Assembly: GCA_964036195.1 (NCBI GenBank)
Contig: OZ038453.1
Coordinates: forward strand, 20,683,206 to 20,747,205
From: Sphaerolaimus hirsutus
Lineage: Eukaryota; Nematoda; Chromadorea; Monhysterida; Sphaerolaimidae
Length of the DNA: 64,000 bases
Reading direction: 5' to 3'
In this document: one piece after another, positions 22,971 through 33,005 of the stretch
Numbering within the stretch: position 1 is the stretch's first letter
Layout of the letters: every line of letters starts with the position of its first letter
Notes under the pieces: model-generated
The model's input: the letters and a program-made list of their open reading frames with translations, nothing else
Database searches by the model: none
What the model was told of the DNA's origin: nothing
Made by a program: the position numbers and the translations under genes

Positions 22971-23385
22971 TACCGTATTACCTCGAAATACCCCCATGGG
23001 GGTTTATTATTTCGCCAGCAAAATTTGAGGGGGGTTAATTCGAGGGGGGTTTATTCGAGGGGTGGTTTTATTATGTCGCCAGAAATTTTCGTGAAATTCA
23101 TAGTAAAGTACATGCTTGTTCTCACATAACTTTTTCTCGCAATAAATGTGAGAAAATGGGTAATATTGGGGCCTTAGATGTAAATCTGTACACAAATGAG
23201 CGTTTAAGTGTAGCTACGATGCAAATAAGTAGTAAAAAATACATCATGTACATTGCATACATGATGTACATTATTCCGGAGGGGGGTATTTCGAGGGGGG
23301 TTATTATTTCCCCAGCCTATTTTGAGGGGGGGTTTCTTCGAGGGGGGGTTAATTCAAGGGGGGGATAATTCGAGGTAATACGGTA
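22971..23385. mobile_element. TACCGTATT MITE, ACCTCGAAATACCCCC word
   Basis: The left end is TACCGTATTACCTCGAAATA and the right end is TTCGAGGTAATACGGTA. GGGGTTTATTATTTCGCCAG and GGGGGTTAATTCGAGG words are present. Same subfamily as 8531-8913. Confidence 0.8.
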
Positions 23386-23582
23386 TACCATCTACATACT
23401 TATATTTATAAGGCTGTAGGCTCTTGTACATGATGGTTTGTGTTGCATTTTTCTACGTCTGCGTACGTTATTAGTACTGGGAGTTCAAAAAAATTCTGGT
23501 GAAATAATAAACCCCCTCGAATTACCCCCCCCCCCATTGAAATACCCCCCTCAAAATTCACACTATGAAAAACTAAATCCCC

Positions 23583-24955
23583 TGGGGGCAGTCCCAAGCC
23601 CTGTAAAGTGTAAAGTAAAGTGTCAAATGTAAAGTCAAATGCAAAGTCAAATGTCAAAAGTAAAGTCAAATGTCAAGTAAAGTGTCAAATGTAAAGTCAA
23701 ATGCAAAGTAAAGTGTCAAATGTAAAGTAAAGTGTAAAGTAAAGTGTCAATTGTCATGACAAACGATAAATAAACACGAAAAAATAAAAGAAAAAGAAAG
23801 TCACGAAATCCGTGTGAAATGGATTCCGACAGGGATAGTATCGTGCCGGATGGCGATCGCGAACCAAGAATTTCAACTTATCGGCTGCAGCAGAATTTTG
23901 GAGCAGAAAACGTAGAATCTTTCAAACAACACGATTTACGATTTTTTGTAACAGCGCAATGCGTTGATCCTCATTCATTTAGGTCTGAAGCGACATTTTG
24001 AAACACCACGATTTTAAACATTTAAACTGTTGATTTGGATCGCAGACCTTATATAAAGTTGGCACGCTTCCAATTCACCATTGTATATGGTGGAGTAATG
24101 TACGAATAAGAATTAAAGGCACAGCATTTGCGTTTGCGTCACCGATAATGACCGCGGAATGTGATAAAGCGAGCAAAAATGGTCGCTAATGGTGGCGGAC
24201 ACACTAGTTGACACACGTATGTAAACTGATTTCTGAACGGTATACAAATAGGTGTATACAAAAAGCTTTATGGGAAGCTGCCAAGTTTAAATACAGGTTA
24301 TCCCAGAAAATTATCTGTATGGGAACTTGGCAGCTCGCCGAAGCAGCCATTTAGATACACCGCTTTGTACACATACATCCCATACATGTGTCAACTAGTG
24401 TGTCGGCCGGCATGAGCGACCATCTCCAGTCACTTAATCATATTCTGCGGCCATTATCAGTGACACGGACTGAAATCCCGCATCTTTTACTCTCATTCGT
24501 ACAATATCCAATTGTATCCACCAATATCCAATACAAACTTTGAGTTGGGTTAAGTTCCCATATTTACGTCACCCGATCTGTTATCCCCCATTGATTTAGG
24601 ATACATACCACATTTATGATCTGGAACATGCCAATATACGATATTGTGGATTCACGATACCGCCAACATACACTATCCATGTCAGAATACATTTCACGCG
24701 GATCTTGTGAATTTCCTTTTTATATTTTTATTTTTTCTTCAATATTTTATGTTTTTCATCACAATTGACATTTGACTTTACATTTGACTTTACATTCGAC
24801 ACTTTACTTGACATTTGACACTTTACTTGACATTTGACTTTACATTTGACAATTGACTTTAGATTTGACACTTTACTTTACACTTTACTTTACATTTGAC
24901 ACTTTACATTTGACACTTTACTTTACACTTTACAGGGCTTGGGATTGGCACCTGG
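23583..24955. mobile_element. Giant family A fold-back (about 1.37 kb)
   Basis: The left end is GGGGCAGTCCCAAGCCCTG and the right end is CAGGGCTTGGGATTGGCACC; CCTGGGG flanks both sides. The arms carry runs of AAAGTCAAATGTCAAG and the inverse TTGACATTTGACTTT. They continue through GTCACGAAATCCGTGTGAAA and its inverse near 24680, then to ACACACTAGTTGACACA near 24210 and its inverse near 24390. It is therefore one palindrome. The 60-codon frame at 23819-24001 starts in an arm and is not taken as a gene. Confidence 0.7.
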
Positions 24956-24972
24956 GGATATTTCGAGGAAAT

Positions 24973-25172
24973 NNNNNNNNNNNNNNNNNNNNNNNNNNNN
25001 NNNNNNNNNNNNNNNNNNNNNNNNNNNNNNNNNNNNNNNNNNNNNNNNNNNNNNNNNNNNNNNNNNNNNNNNNNNNNNNNNNNNNNNNNNNNNNNNNNNN
25101 NNNNNNNNNNNNNNNNNNNNNNNNNNNNNNNNNNNNNNNNNNNNNNNNNNNNNNNNNNNNNNNNNNNNNNNN
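24973..25172. other. Assembly gap (run of N)
   Basis: Two hundred N bases. The left flank is the end of a TACCGTATT-family element. The right flank continues into the 3' neighbourhood of the DB-module gene. Long frames reported through this gap have no meaning. Confidence 0.99.
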
Positions 25173-25513
25173 TTCAAATGGGATTGACTTTTCAGGACCG
25201 GGATAGGGATCAGGGTTTTTTTTCTCTTTTTAATTTTGCAGCGGCGTGCCAAAATGCGTGTGCGCGCGCCACTAATCCACTTACCGATACGGAAATCGGC
25301 AGACGCTTGCGTATTTAATAGGTTGTAAAGCAAGGTGGTCCTCAAGTGACGATTATTGATGTTTGCTTGAATAACTCTTGAACCAGTAAAGCAATCACAG
25401 CCATATTTGATGGACATCTTCATTAATCCATTCAATCCGGTTCTGGTTACAACACAATTTCCTGCAAAAATCACCCTGAATGTCAAGGTCAATCCATCAC
25501 AATCGTTTCACAC

Positions 25514-27555
25514 TCAACTATCCTTAAAACAAGTCATAATCGTCTCAAACTTCTTCAAACAGGGCAAAAACGAATTATCCACAACCGGGAAAGGTTCACA
25601 AATGGTCAAACATTTGGCAACTGGAGGCAGTCCCAGACCCTGTAAAATGCCCTGTAAAATATCAAATGTCATGCAAAGTGTCAAAAGTCATGTAAAATGC
25701 CCGGTAAAATGGCCATTTTAAATGTACAATTGCCATTTTACCGGCCATTTTCCGTGACTTTTGACACTTTGCATGACATTTGACATTTTACAGGCCATTT
25801 TACAGGGTCTGGGACTGGCACCGGGGGTGTGCACGTTTCTGTTTCTGCAACACGCGGTGTGATCTTGTTTTCTGTTCGCGCAATTGAATAGGGGGTCGGC
25901 GGCGTTTTTGGGGCACGCGTCCGTGCCCGCGCCGATCGCTAGGATCTGAGGAAGTGTTGGGAATTACCGTATTTCCTGGAAATACCCCCACCTCGAAATA
26001 ACCCCCTCGAAATACCCCACTCGAACCCCGCCCTCCCCTCGAAATACCCCCTAGGAAAACTCATTCGAAATACCTAACTGGAAATATCGCCCTCAAAATA
26101 ACCCCCTCGAAATAACCCCTAGAAATACCCCCAGGTGTGAGCGAGCTTATGAAAAATAACCCCGCTCGAAATACCTCACCGGAAATGAGTGTAAAGATAA
26201 TGTAATTGCCAAAAACTGTCCCTAGGGGAGATCTTTTTTTCATCAGGCTTTTTTCACTGGGGAGTTATTTGAGAGGGGACAGTTTTTAAGGGTACTTAAT
26301 CGAGGATATAAACACCTTCCCGGACAAGTTCACCACCCATTTTTTTATTTCACTTCGAATGCAATATCTCCGTTCATGGGGATGTTATAAAGCTGAAACT
26401 TTGTATAGGTATATAAAGTTGTGAGACCCCTCTACTCCCCAACAATGGGGGAGGTGCAGCGACTCACTACAGGGTGGGTCGCCGCACCTCCCCTATTGTT
26501 GGGGAGTAGAGGGGTCTTACAACGTATTATATACAAAGTTTCAGCTTTATAACACCCTCATGGATGGAGATATTGCATTCAAAGTGAAATAAAAAAATGG
26601 GTGGTGAACTTGTCCGGGAATGTGTTTACATCACTGCTGCAGGAAATCTGGTAATTTAAGAAATTGAAATTTCCAGTTTGGCAGCTTGACAGAAATACTG
26701 GAAGTTGATAAAAAAAACTTAAGACAGCGTTTACACTGTGACGACTGTGACGACAAAAATGCGATTTTTCAGCTGAAAAATCGCATTTTGTCGTCACAGT
26801 GGTCACAGTGTAAAAGGCGCCTAACTCACCACATTTCTGTTCAACTTGTCATAGTCGCAATGTCTGTAACACGTGCTGGGAACTTCCGGCGTATTTTCAC
26901 AGCAGTCTTTAAAGCGTTCATTCGGATCTTGGTTCACATTTGACTGAAAATGATAATTATTGTGATTGTGTACTTTGAAATGTTTCTTCATGTTGATGAA
27001 GCGAGGTGAAGCTACGTGAAGCTAAATGTGTGAAGAGGTATACTCTGCGGAGTGCATCGTGCCTAGCGCCAAAGCAAACAGCGCCATGGCGCTTTTGGCG
27101 CTTGGCGCCATTTGGCTGTGGCGTCATTGGCGTTTGGCGCTAAGGGTTAGAGAAGCGTCATGGCGCTTTTGGCGCTTGGCGCCAAAGTGTAGCCGCTTTT
27201 TACATCACTAATCGTGCCCTTTAGTGGCGCCAAAAGGCGTCAGCGCCACGGCACCACTGGCACCTGCCGCCATTTTTTGCTGCTTTTCCATCACTATTCC
27301 CAACTACCTAACCATATTTCAAACAATAGAACTCACTGTAGATCCGGAATTGCTACCGGTATTAGTGGGTCTGGGCGCCGACGGTCTCACATTATTATTA
27401 TTATTGCCAAAATTTGAAGATCTGCCATTATTATTGATGGTGTCCAGATACTTTTTGAACTTACCCCAATCCACTTGGGTTGAAAATGCACTGGAGCCTA
27501 GTTGAAATGTAGCTAATAATAGTAGAAAGTGCAACGATTTGCGGGAGTAATTCAT
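25514..27555 (-). CDS. Secreted DB-module protein (paralog 2)
   Basis: Four exons, 27555-27337, 26943-26830, 25945-25822 and 25620-25514, give 187 residues; phases 0, 0, 1 all agree. Residues 1-23 are a signal peptide (LHFLLLLATFQLGSSA). An Asn-rich linker follows (SSNFGNNNNN). Exons 2-4 encode a module with 12 cysteines: CC at 87-88 in NERFKDCCENTPEVPSTC, then HC, DACP, FNC, DHTACC, KCLTIC, LPC and MTC. That count and the CC-x(7)-C-x(3)-C and DHxxCC patterns fit the nematode DB module, an extracellular domain of unknown function. The gene lies 5.5 kb downstream of its paralog on the same strand. Intron 3 is a family A introner-like element; intron 2 holds unrelated palindromes. Confidence 0.9.
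25621..25821 (-). mobile_element. Family A introner-like element = intron 3 of DB paralog 2
   Basis: Reading with the gene, the intron starts GTGCCAGTCCCAGACCCTG and ends CAGGGTCTGGGACTGCCTCCAG. It is 201 bases, and the whole intron is the element with no extra intron sequence. It is close to a perfect hairpin: TGTAAAATG, TCATGCAAAGTG and GTCATGTAAAATG blocks mirror each other around ATTTTAAATGTACAAT. It splits a Val codon in HTP-V-AKC (phase 1). The paralog has no intron at that place. Confidence 0.92.
25965..26307. mobile_element. Degenerate TACCGTATT MITE in DB paralog 2 intron 2
   Basis: The left end is TACCGTATTTCCTGGAAATA. The interior is CCCCCTCGAAATA repeats and the right end is eroded (ACTTAATCGAGGATATA). 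It lies 20 bases upstream of the exon 3 acceptor. Confidence 0.6.
26318..26620. mobile_element. 303-bp palindrome in DB paralog 2 intron 2
   Basis: The outer ends are TTCCCGGACAAGTTCACCAC and the exact inverse GTGGTGAACTTGTCCGGGAA. The arms stay paired through GAAACTTTGTATA and CTACTCCCCAACAAT, up to a centre near 26470 (CGACTCACTACAGGGTGGGTCG). No coding capacity. Only one copy was noticed. Confidence 0.8.
26728..26817. repeat. Short palindrome centred on CAGCTG
   Basis: GCGTTTACACTGTGACGACTG pairs with CAGTGGTCACAGTGTAAA; the core is AAAATGCGATTTTTCAGCTG followed by its complement. It lies about 15 bases downstream of the DB exon 2 donor, so the transcript could form a strong hairpin there. 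Confidence 0.7.
27058..27217. mobile_element. hAT-like MITE with GGCGCC interior
   Basis: ATCGTGCC is repeated on both sides as an 8-bp target duplication. The interior is degenerate GGCGCTTTTGGCGCC words. The right end, TTTTTACATCACTA, is intact while the left end is eroded. It lies in intron 1 of DB paralog 2. A related fragment follows at 27230-27297. Confidence 0.65.
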
Positions 27556-27741
27556 TTTTGTGACTGAAAATAAAATTTGTAATGTCGTATTTATAGTAAA
27601 TAAAAATATTTTTATATTTTATCAAATGCGAAACCTCATATCGATTGATTGATCGCAAACAATAATTTCGTATGTCTTATGATGTCAGAAGGAAATTTGT
27701 TCACGCGTCGTGTGAAAATTTGTCACACTGCTCGTCAGAAC

Positions 27742-28304
27742 CAGGGTTGGCAAAATCTCAGAAAAAATAAAAATAAAATAAAAATAAAATGGAAAATTCA
27801 AGAATAAAATAAAATAAAATAAAATGGAAAATTTCAAAATAAAAATAAAAATTGTATGAAAATTCGAATTTTTGTAAAAATTTTGTAAAATTGTATACAA
27901 ATTCATATTTTTGTAAAAAATGTATAAAAATTCATATTTTTTGTAAAATTTTCAATAATCCTTCTACTGAAAATGCAAACCATTATTATCAACAAAAAAA
28001 TTGTAACTTAACACTTTGAACTAAGTAAAAATACCTACTGCATGCAATTTTTGCAAAGTAATGAAAAAATTTGTCACCCGTTTTTCTTGTTTAGGTCTAA
28101 TTATCACATTTTTCTGGCCTTGCATGCAAGATTTAGATTTTTTGTAAAATTTCTGTAAAATTTTTGTAAAATGGTTCCATTTTATTATTTTATTAACATT
28201 TTGGTATAAAATAAAATGGAACAACAATAAAATTAAAATAAAATACATTTTTATAAAATTTTTATACAATTTGTATACAAATGATTTTTATAAAACCAAC
28301 TCTG
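27742..28304. mobile_element. hAT-like MITE with AAAATAAAATAA interior
   Basis: The TIRs are CAGGGTTGGCAAAATCTC and the inverted AAAACCAACTCTG. GTCAGAAC is duplicated exactly on both sides (27734-27741 and 28305-28312). The interior is AAAATAAAATAAAATGG at one end and TTTTGTAAAATTTT-type words throughout. A second copy is at 29734-30802. Confidence 0.85.
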
Positions 28305-28433
28305 GTCAGAACTACGCGCGTTTCGTTGTTTTGTTTGTGAAAAACACATGGCAGGAAACATGCATCCAAACTACCGTATTTTCCACGAATAAAACAACCA
28401 CGAAAAGTATGCCTGATAAATGCGAGCTAGTGG

Positions 28434-28662
28434 AGGAAAATTATACCTAACCGACCGCAATGTATTCGTCCAAAATTACGTATGTCTTAGTCGACAACGC
28501 GCGAGCAGAATACTTACGCCCGCACTTTCACATAAAAAAAAATAAAAAAGTTGGACAAAACGTTTTCCGCTTTTTTGAAAGAATTTTGATTTTATGAACG
28601 ATGACGTCATGATGGAGTGTTTTCATTCGGAAAAATGCATAGCATAGTCCGCAGAGTATACA
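28434..28662. mobile_element. J-type MITE
   Basis: It shows the CCGACCGCAATGTAT ... GTCGACAACGCGCGAGCAGA block at the left and ATGACGTCATGATGGAGTG, then GCATAGCATAGTCCGC at the right. This matches 53563-53791 and 16514-16777 in layout. Confidence 0.6.
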
Positions 28663-28695
28663 GCATTAACAGCGTCAAGTCAATCACCATATATG

Positions 28696-29210
28696 TAGGG
28701 TGTCAAAAAAAAATTTTTACGGAAAACGGAAACGGAAAGGGAAAAAAATTTCAGCAGCTGGAAAACGGAACGGAAAACGGAATAAAATTTGCACTTGGCG
28801 GAAAACGGAAACGGAAACGGAAAAAAATTTTCAGTGGCCGAAAAACGGAAAAAGGGGCCGGAAAAACGGAAACGGAAAAATTAAATTAGCATGGAAATGG
28901 AAAAATTTGCTGAAATTTTGCCAGAAAACAGATAAAATTTGCTGAACTTTTGCTGGAAGTGGAAAAAAATTGCTGAAATTTTGCTGGAAACAGAAAAAAT
29001 TTACATAATTGACAATCTGCGTGAATGTTTACCAGTTCGGCTGGAACAGAAAACAGAAAGTTGAGCCAGAAAAAAGTAAAATGTGGCGGAAAAAGAGAAA
29101 ATTGAGGCGGAAAACGGAAAAAAAATTTCAGCAGCCAGAAAACGGAATGGAAAACGGAAAAAATTTGCCTGCGGATAACGGAAAACGGAAAACAGAAATT
29201 TGACACCCTA
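28696..29210. mobile_element. hAT-like MITE with GGAAAACGGAAA interior
   Basis: The TIRs are TAGGGTGTCAAA and the inverted TTTGACACCCTA, with CATATATG duplicated exactly on both sides. The whole interior is degenerate GGAAAACGGAAACGG or TTGCTGAAATTTTGCCGG words. The 219-codon reverse frame across it is an artefact of the repeat. A second copy is at 43437-43984. Confidence 0.85.
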
Positions 29211-29733
29211 CATATATGACACTTTTTTAGCCCAGTAGCTAACATCAAATTCCAGTGTGAGTGTTTTTGTCCGGGGCGCCGCGCCACACATTTGAATGGC
29301 GCTTTTGGTAGGCATGGGCCAATGTTAAAACCCATCGAAAATAACTCGCTTTGAAAAACTGCCCATGTATAATTAGAACCAAAAAATGTCTCGCGAGGGT
29401 ACCTATACAGAAATATATGGTACACGCGTATTTTATGAGATTGGGCTGGATAATGCAGTGAAAAAGGCACCATCAAATTTCCAAATTGCTCTGGTGAAAA
29501 TTCACGAATGTTACCGAATTTTGTCTTATACTCGGCCAACAACAAAGTGTGGGCCCAAAATTACTTATGTTTCAGTCAATTACGTCCGGGCAGGATAGTT
29601 ATGTATGCCCCTTCTGCAAAAAGATTTTTTTAAGGGGAAAAAGGCGGAGCTGAGTAAATATGTTTAACATACCTTCCGTGCTTGAAATATTTTATTCTGG
29701 AACCATTTATTTTATTAATCACGACGTCATGAT

Positions 29734-30802
29734 CAGGGTTGGCAAAATCTCAGAAAAAAATAAAAATATAATAAAAATAAAATGGAATATTCAAGAATAA
29801 AATAAAATAAAATTAAATGGAAAATTTCAAAATAAAAATAAAAATTGTATAAAAAGTCGAATTTTTGTAAAATTTTTGTAAAATTGTATAAAAATTCATA
29901 TTTTTGTAAAATTGTATAAAAATTCATATTTTTTGTAAAATTTTGTCTCATTGCTTGAGTCTCTACCTGTTTTTTCATGGATCTGGGGGCAGTCCCAAGC
30001 ATTGTAAAGTGTCAAATGTCATGTAAAATGTCATGCAAAGTGTCAATTGTCATGACAAATGTAAAGTAAAGTGTAAATTGTCATGACATGTACAAATTAA
30101 AGTATCAATTGTCAAGCAAATTGTGTTCAAATCTCATGTTTTATTTCAAAATCTTATGTTTTGTATCCAAATTATGTTGTTGTTGACTCCAAATCTTATG
30201 TGAACATTTGGATACAAAAACATAAGATTTGGATATAAAACATACTATGGATACAAAACCACAAGATTTCGATACACAATTTACACTTTGCATGACATTT
30301 GTCATGACAATTGCCACTGTGTTTAAAATTTTACATGACACTTGACATTTTGCATGACAATTGATACTTTACTTTACATTTGTCATGACAATTGACACTT
30401 TGCATGACATTTTACAAATGTGCCAAGCACACTCCAGTAGTCCTTCTACTGAAAATGCAAACCATTCTTATCAATAATTGTAACTTTACACTTGCAGCTA
30501 GCTAACAATACATACTGCATGCAACTTTTGAAAAGAAAGGAAAAAATTTGTCACAGGTTTTTCATGTATAGGTCTAATTATAACATTTTTCTGGCCTTGC
30601 ATGCATGTTTCTGATTTTTTGTAAAATTTTTGTAAAATTTGTGTACAATTTTTGTAAAATGTGTCATTTTATTTTATTAATGACTTTTGGGAATAAAATA
30701 AAATAAAATAAAATGAAACAAGAATAAAATTAAAATAAAATAAAATTTTTATACAATTTTTATACAATTTTACTAAAATGAATTTTTATAAAACCAACCC
30801 TG
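29734..30802. mobile_element. hAT-like MITE (AAAATAA type) with a family A insertion
   Basis: The TIRs are CAGGGTTGGCAAAATCTC and AAAACCAACCCTG; GTCATGAT is the exact 8-bp duplication. It interrupts a J-type MITE at its GACGTCATGATGGAG motif. A family A element (29985-30436) lies within. Order of insertion: J first, then this hAT-like element, then family A. Confidence 0.85.
29985..30436 (-). mobile_element. Family A introner-like element nested in a MITE
   Basis: The left end is CTGGGGGCAGTCCCAAGC (acceptor type, reverse strand). The right end, ATGTGCCAAGCACACTCCAG, is eroded donor type. The centre carries the TATCCAAATCTTATG repeats of the long subfamily. No exon is adjacent. Confidence 0.65.
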
Positions 30803-31536
30803 GTCATGATGGAGTGTCTCGTTCAGCGAAATGCATGGCATGCGGTCCGAGTATATACAAAAACCAAGACTATACACACATTTTTTCATCGGTTATAATA
30901 TGGAAGTAAATATCTCCTCGATCAACCCCCCCCCCTCTCGAACAACCCCCCCCCCCCTCGCGAAAAGGCTACATACATAATATTGAGTGAAGCCTGTCAA
31001 AAACCTATACCAATCAGATTATCTCTGGTTTCGGTTTCTCAAAGGAACCCTCGCGGCCATAAAAATATTTTTTGCATGTGTAAATTAATTTACGCATTGA
31101 AATTACGCATGTGTGGAGTTGTGGACTGTGTGTGTAGCGCCTTGTCAATAAACAAAAATCGAGTTTTTCCTCCCCTAATACTCAAGGAAAAAAACGACAA
31201 ATTTTCAAGTGAATACATAGGTATGTGCCATTGTGTTAACAACTTTTAATGTACCTAGGTAGATTCTTTCTATACTGAAGAGTGCATAAGTTTGAGTTCA
31301 TGTACATAAGAGTTTTTGCATGAATTGCTATTTTTGCCTCACACGAAAATTTCAAACGTGCAGTGTGTGGGTGGGTGGATGATGTAATAATTGTTATGTT
31401 TTTCTGATAGAAAATCAGTGATAGGTGACGTTGGATAGGGAAATTTCGAAATTAAAGTGAAATGTGTTAAATGATTCGAGACATCATTATTCAGTTCACA
31501 ACCTCCGACTCTGAGTAACAGACGCACATTTTAAGC
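30803..31536. other. Gene-poor stretch
   Basis: The remaining half of the interrupted J-type MITE (30811-30855) is followed by C-tract remnants of the TACCGTATT family at 30905-30965. No exon is supported in the rest. Confidence 0.4.
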
Positions 31537-31969
31537 TACCATATATCCTCGAATAAGTCCCCAGGGAAGTTATTTCTGATCAGGCCCTTATCAGATCTGA
31601 TCACTGGGGAGCTATTCGAATGGGGGGGGGGGTGGTATTCGAGGGGATATTAAGCAAAATACATAAATAAATTGTTTTATGTGGTTAAATTTCTATTAAG
31701 CCCCAAAGTCAAAACACATAACTATTCCAAAATTCATGCAATATGAATTCAAAGTGCACATCAGCACTGCTGTCAGCAGTGAAAGAATACATGATCTTGA
31801 AGAACACATATAAATACATAACATGTTCTTTTATATTTTTAAATGGTTGTCTATCCACATATCAAAGAGAGGGAGTTTGTCGAGGGGGAGTTTTTTTCTC
31901 AGACCGCTAGCAGTGGGGATTTATTCGGGGGTGCGGGGTTCGGGGGGATTTAATCGATGATGTATTGTA
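31537..31969. mobile_element. TACCATAT-family MITE, ATAAGTCCCC word
   Basis: The left end is TACCATATATCCTCGAATAA and the right end is TTAATCGATGATGTATTGTA. The subterminal words match 14877-15299. Confidence 0.6.
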
Positions 31970-31996
31970 AACAAAGGTTTATCAGTTTCAAACAAC

Positions 31997-32430
31997 TACC
32001 GCATTACCTCGAAATACCCCCAGGGGGTTTATTATTTCGCCAGCAAAATTTGAGGGGGAGATAATTCGAGGGGAGGTTTATTCGAGGGGGGTCTATTATT
32101 TCGCCAGAAATTATCGGAAATTCCCCATACGCAGACGTAGAAAAATCGAACAATCACATACCTACATTCATATGTGTTTATAGGCATATATTACTGTATA
32201 TACACAAAAACCCTTCCCTAACGTCACTTAATCATCAGTTTTAACGTGTGTTCTGCATATTACAGATCACAAACTGTGGTATTTGTCATGTACGTTCACG
32301 TTACACTCAATTTTAGGGGGGGGGGGTATTTCGAGGGGGGGTTATTATTTCCTCAGCCGAAATTTAGGGGGGGGGGGTAATTCGAGGGGGGGTTAATTCA
32401 AGGGGGGGGGTAATTCGATGTAATACGGTA
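31997..32430. mobile_element. TACCGTATT MITE, young copy
   Basis: The ends are TACCGCATTACCTCGAAATA and GATGTAATACGGTA. Its interior is almost identical, in inverse orientation, to 36433-36856: GCAGACGTAGAAAAATCGAA, ATTACTGTATATACACAAA, CCTTCCCTAACGTCACTTAA. High identity implies recent movement. The two copies bracket the DB paralog 1 gene. Confidence 0.85.
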
Positions 32431-33005
32431 GATAAATATGAGTTGCAGCATTATGTTTATCATAAATCATTTCATTTATATTATATAAAACATAAGAACA
32501 AATTAGACAGCGCCTGCGTAGGTGCCCTTTCAAACAATTCGCACCTTGTTAAAACACGTCAGTCTACCTGAAAACAAATGATTTACGAACATGCATAAAT
32601 ATTTATATACACTCCCTCTACGCCCGCACATATTTAATTTATCTAGTCTATATATCAGAGCCAAATAAATAAAAACACGATCGTAAGAAGCCCGCTGACA
32701 GTGTTTTTGATAAATGGCTGAAGCCTGAAAGGCAAATTTTGGCGGAGTATTTTTTTTGCGCTGTCCCTCGCGATAAAAAATCATGCATTTTGAAATGATA
32801 TTTGGCATGCAATAGACACGCTCTGAGAACATCTAAATATCAATTAATTAAAAACGTTGGAAAAGTGAACGTTTCCAGAGTATATACATCTAACATTTCT
32901 GTTGCAATCCAGTGAATTTATCCAGCCACACAAAAACCATAGATGCAGAACCATCAAAACCCACAAAAATCCACTCAAAAAATACACAACAACCAAAAAA
33001 AATCA

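Larger units (their letters stand above)
22764..24972. mobile_element. TACCGTATT-family element carrying two later insertions
   Basis: It begins TACCGTATTTCCTCGAAATA at 22764. Its other end, GGATATTTCGAGGAAAT, runs into the assembly gap at 24973. Inside are another family member (22971-23385) and a giant family A fold-back (23583-24955). The gap therefore probably starts at the end of this element. Confidence 0.6.

Noticed and set aside
23819-24001. 60-codon frame MDSDRDSIVPDG...
   Set aside because: It starts in one arm of a 1.37-kb palindrome; no signal peptide, domain or splice support.
24853-25492. Long frames spanning the N run
   Set aside because: They are kept open only by undefined bases; both flanks are a repeat and the DB gene 3' region.
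25407-25492. Extra 3' coding exon of DB paralog 2 downstream of its stop (KLCCNQNRIEW frame)
   Set aside because: The 12 cysteines are complete before the TGA at 25514; adding this piece needs a weak GTTGAG donor and gives an unmatched cysteine pair.
28886-29545. 219-codon reverse-strand open frame
   Set aside because: Most of it lies in the GGAAAACGG repeats of a hAT-like MITE (28696-29210); the protein is Phe/Ser/Pro-rich repeat translation.
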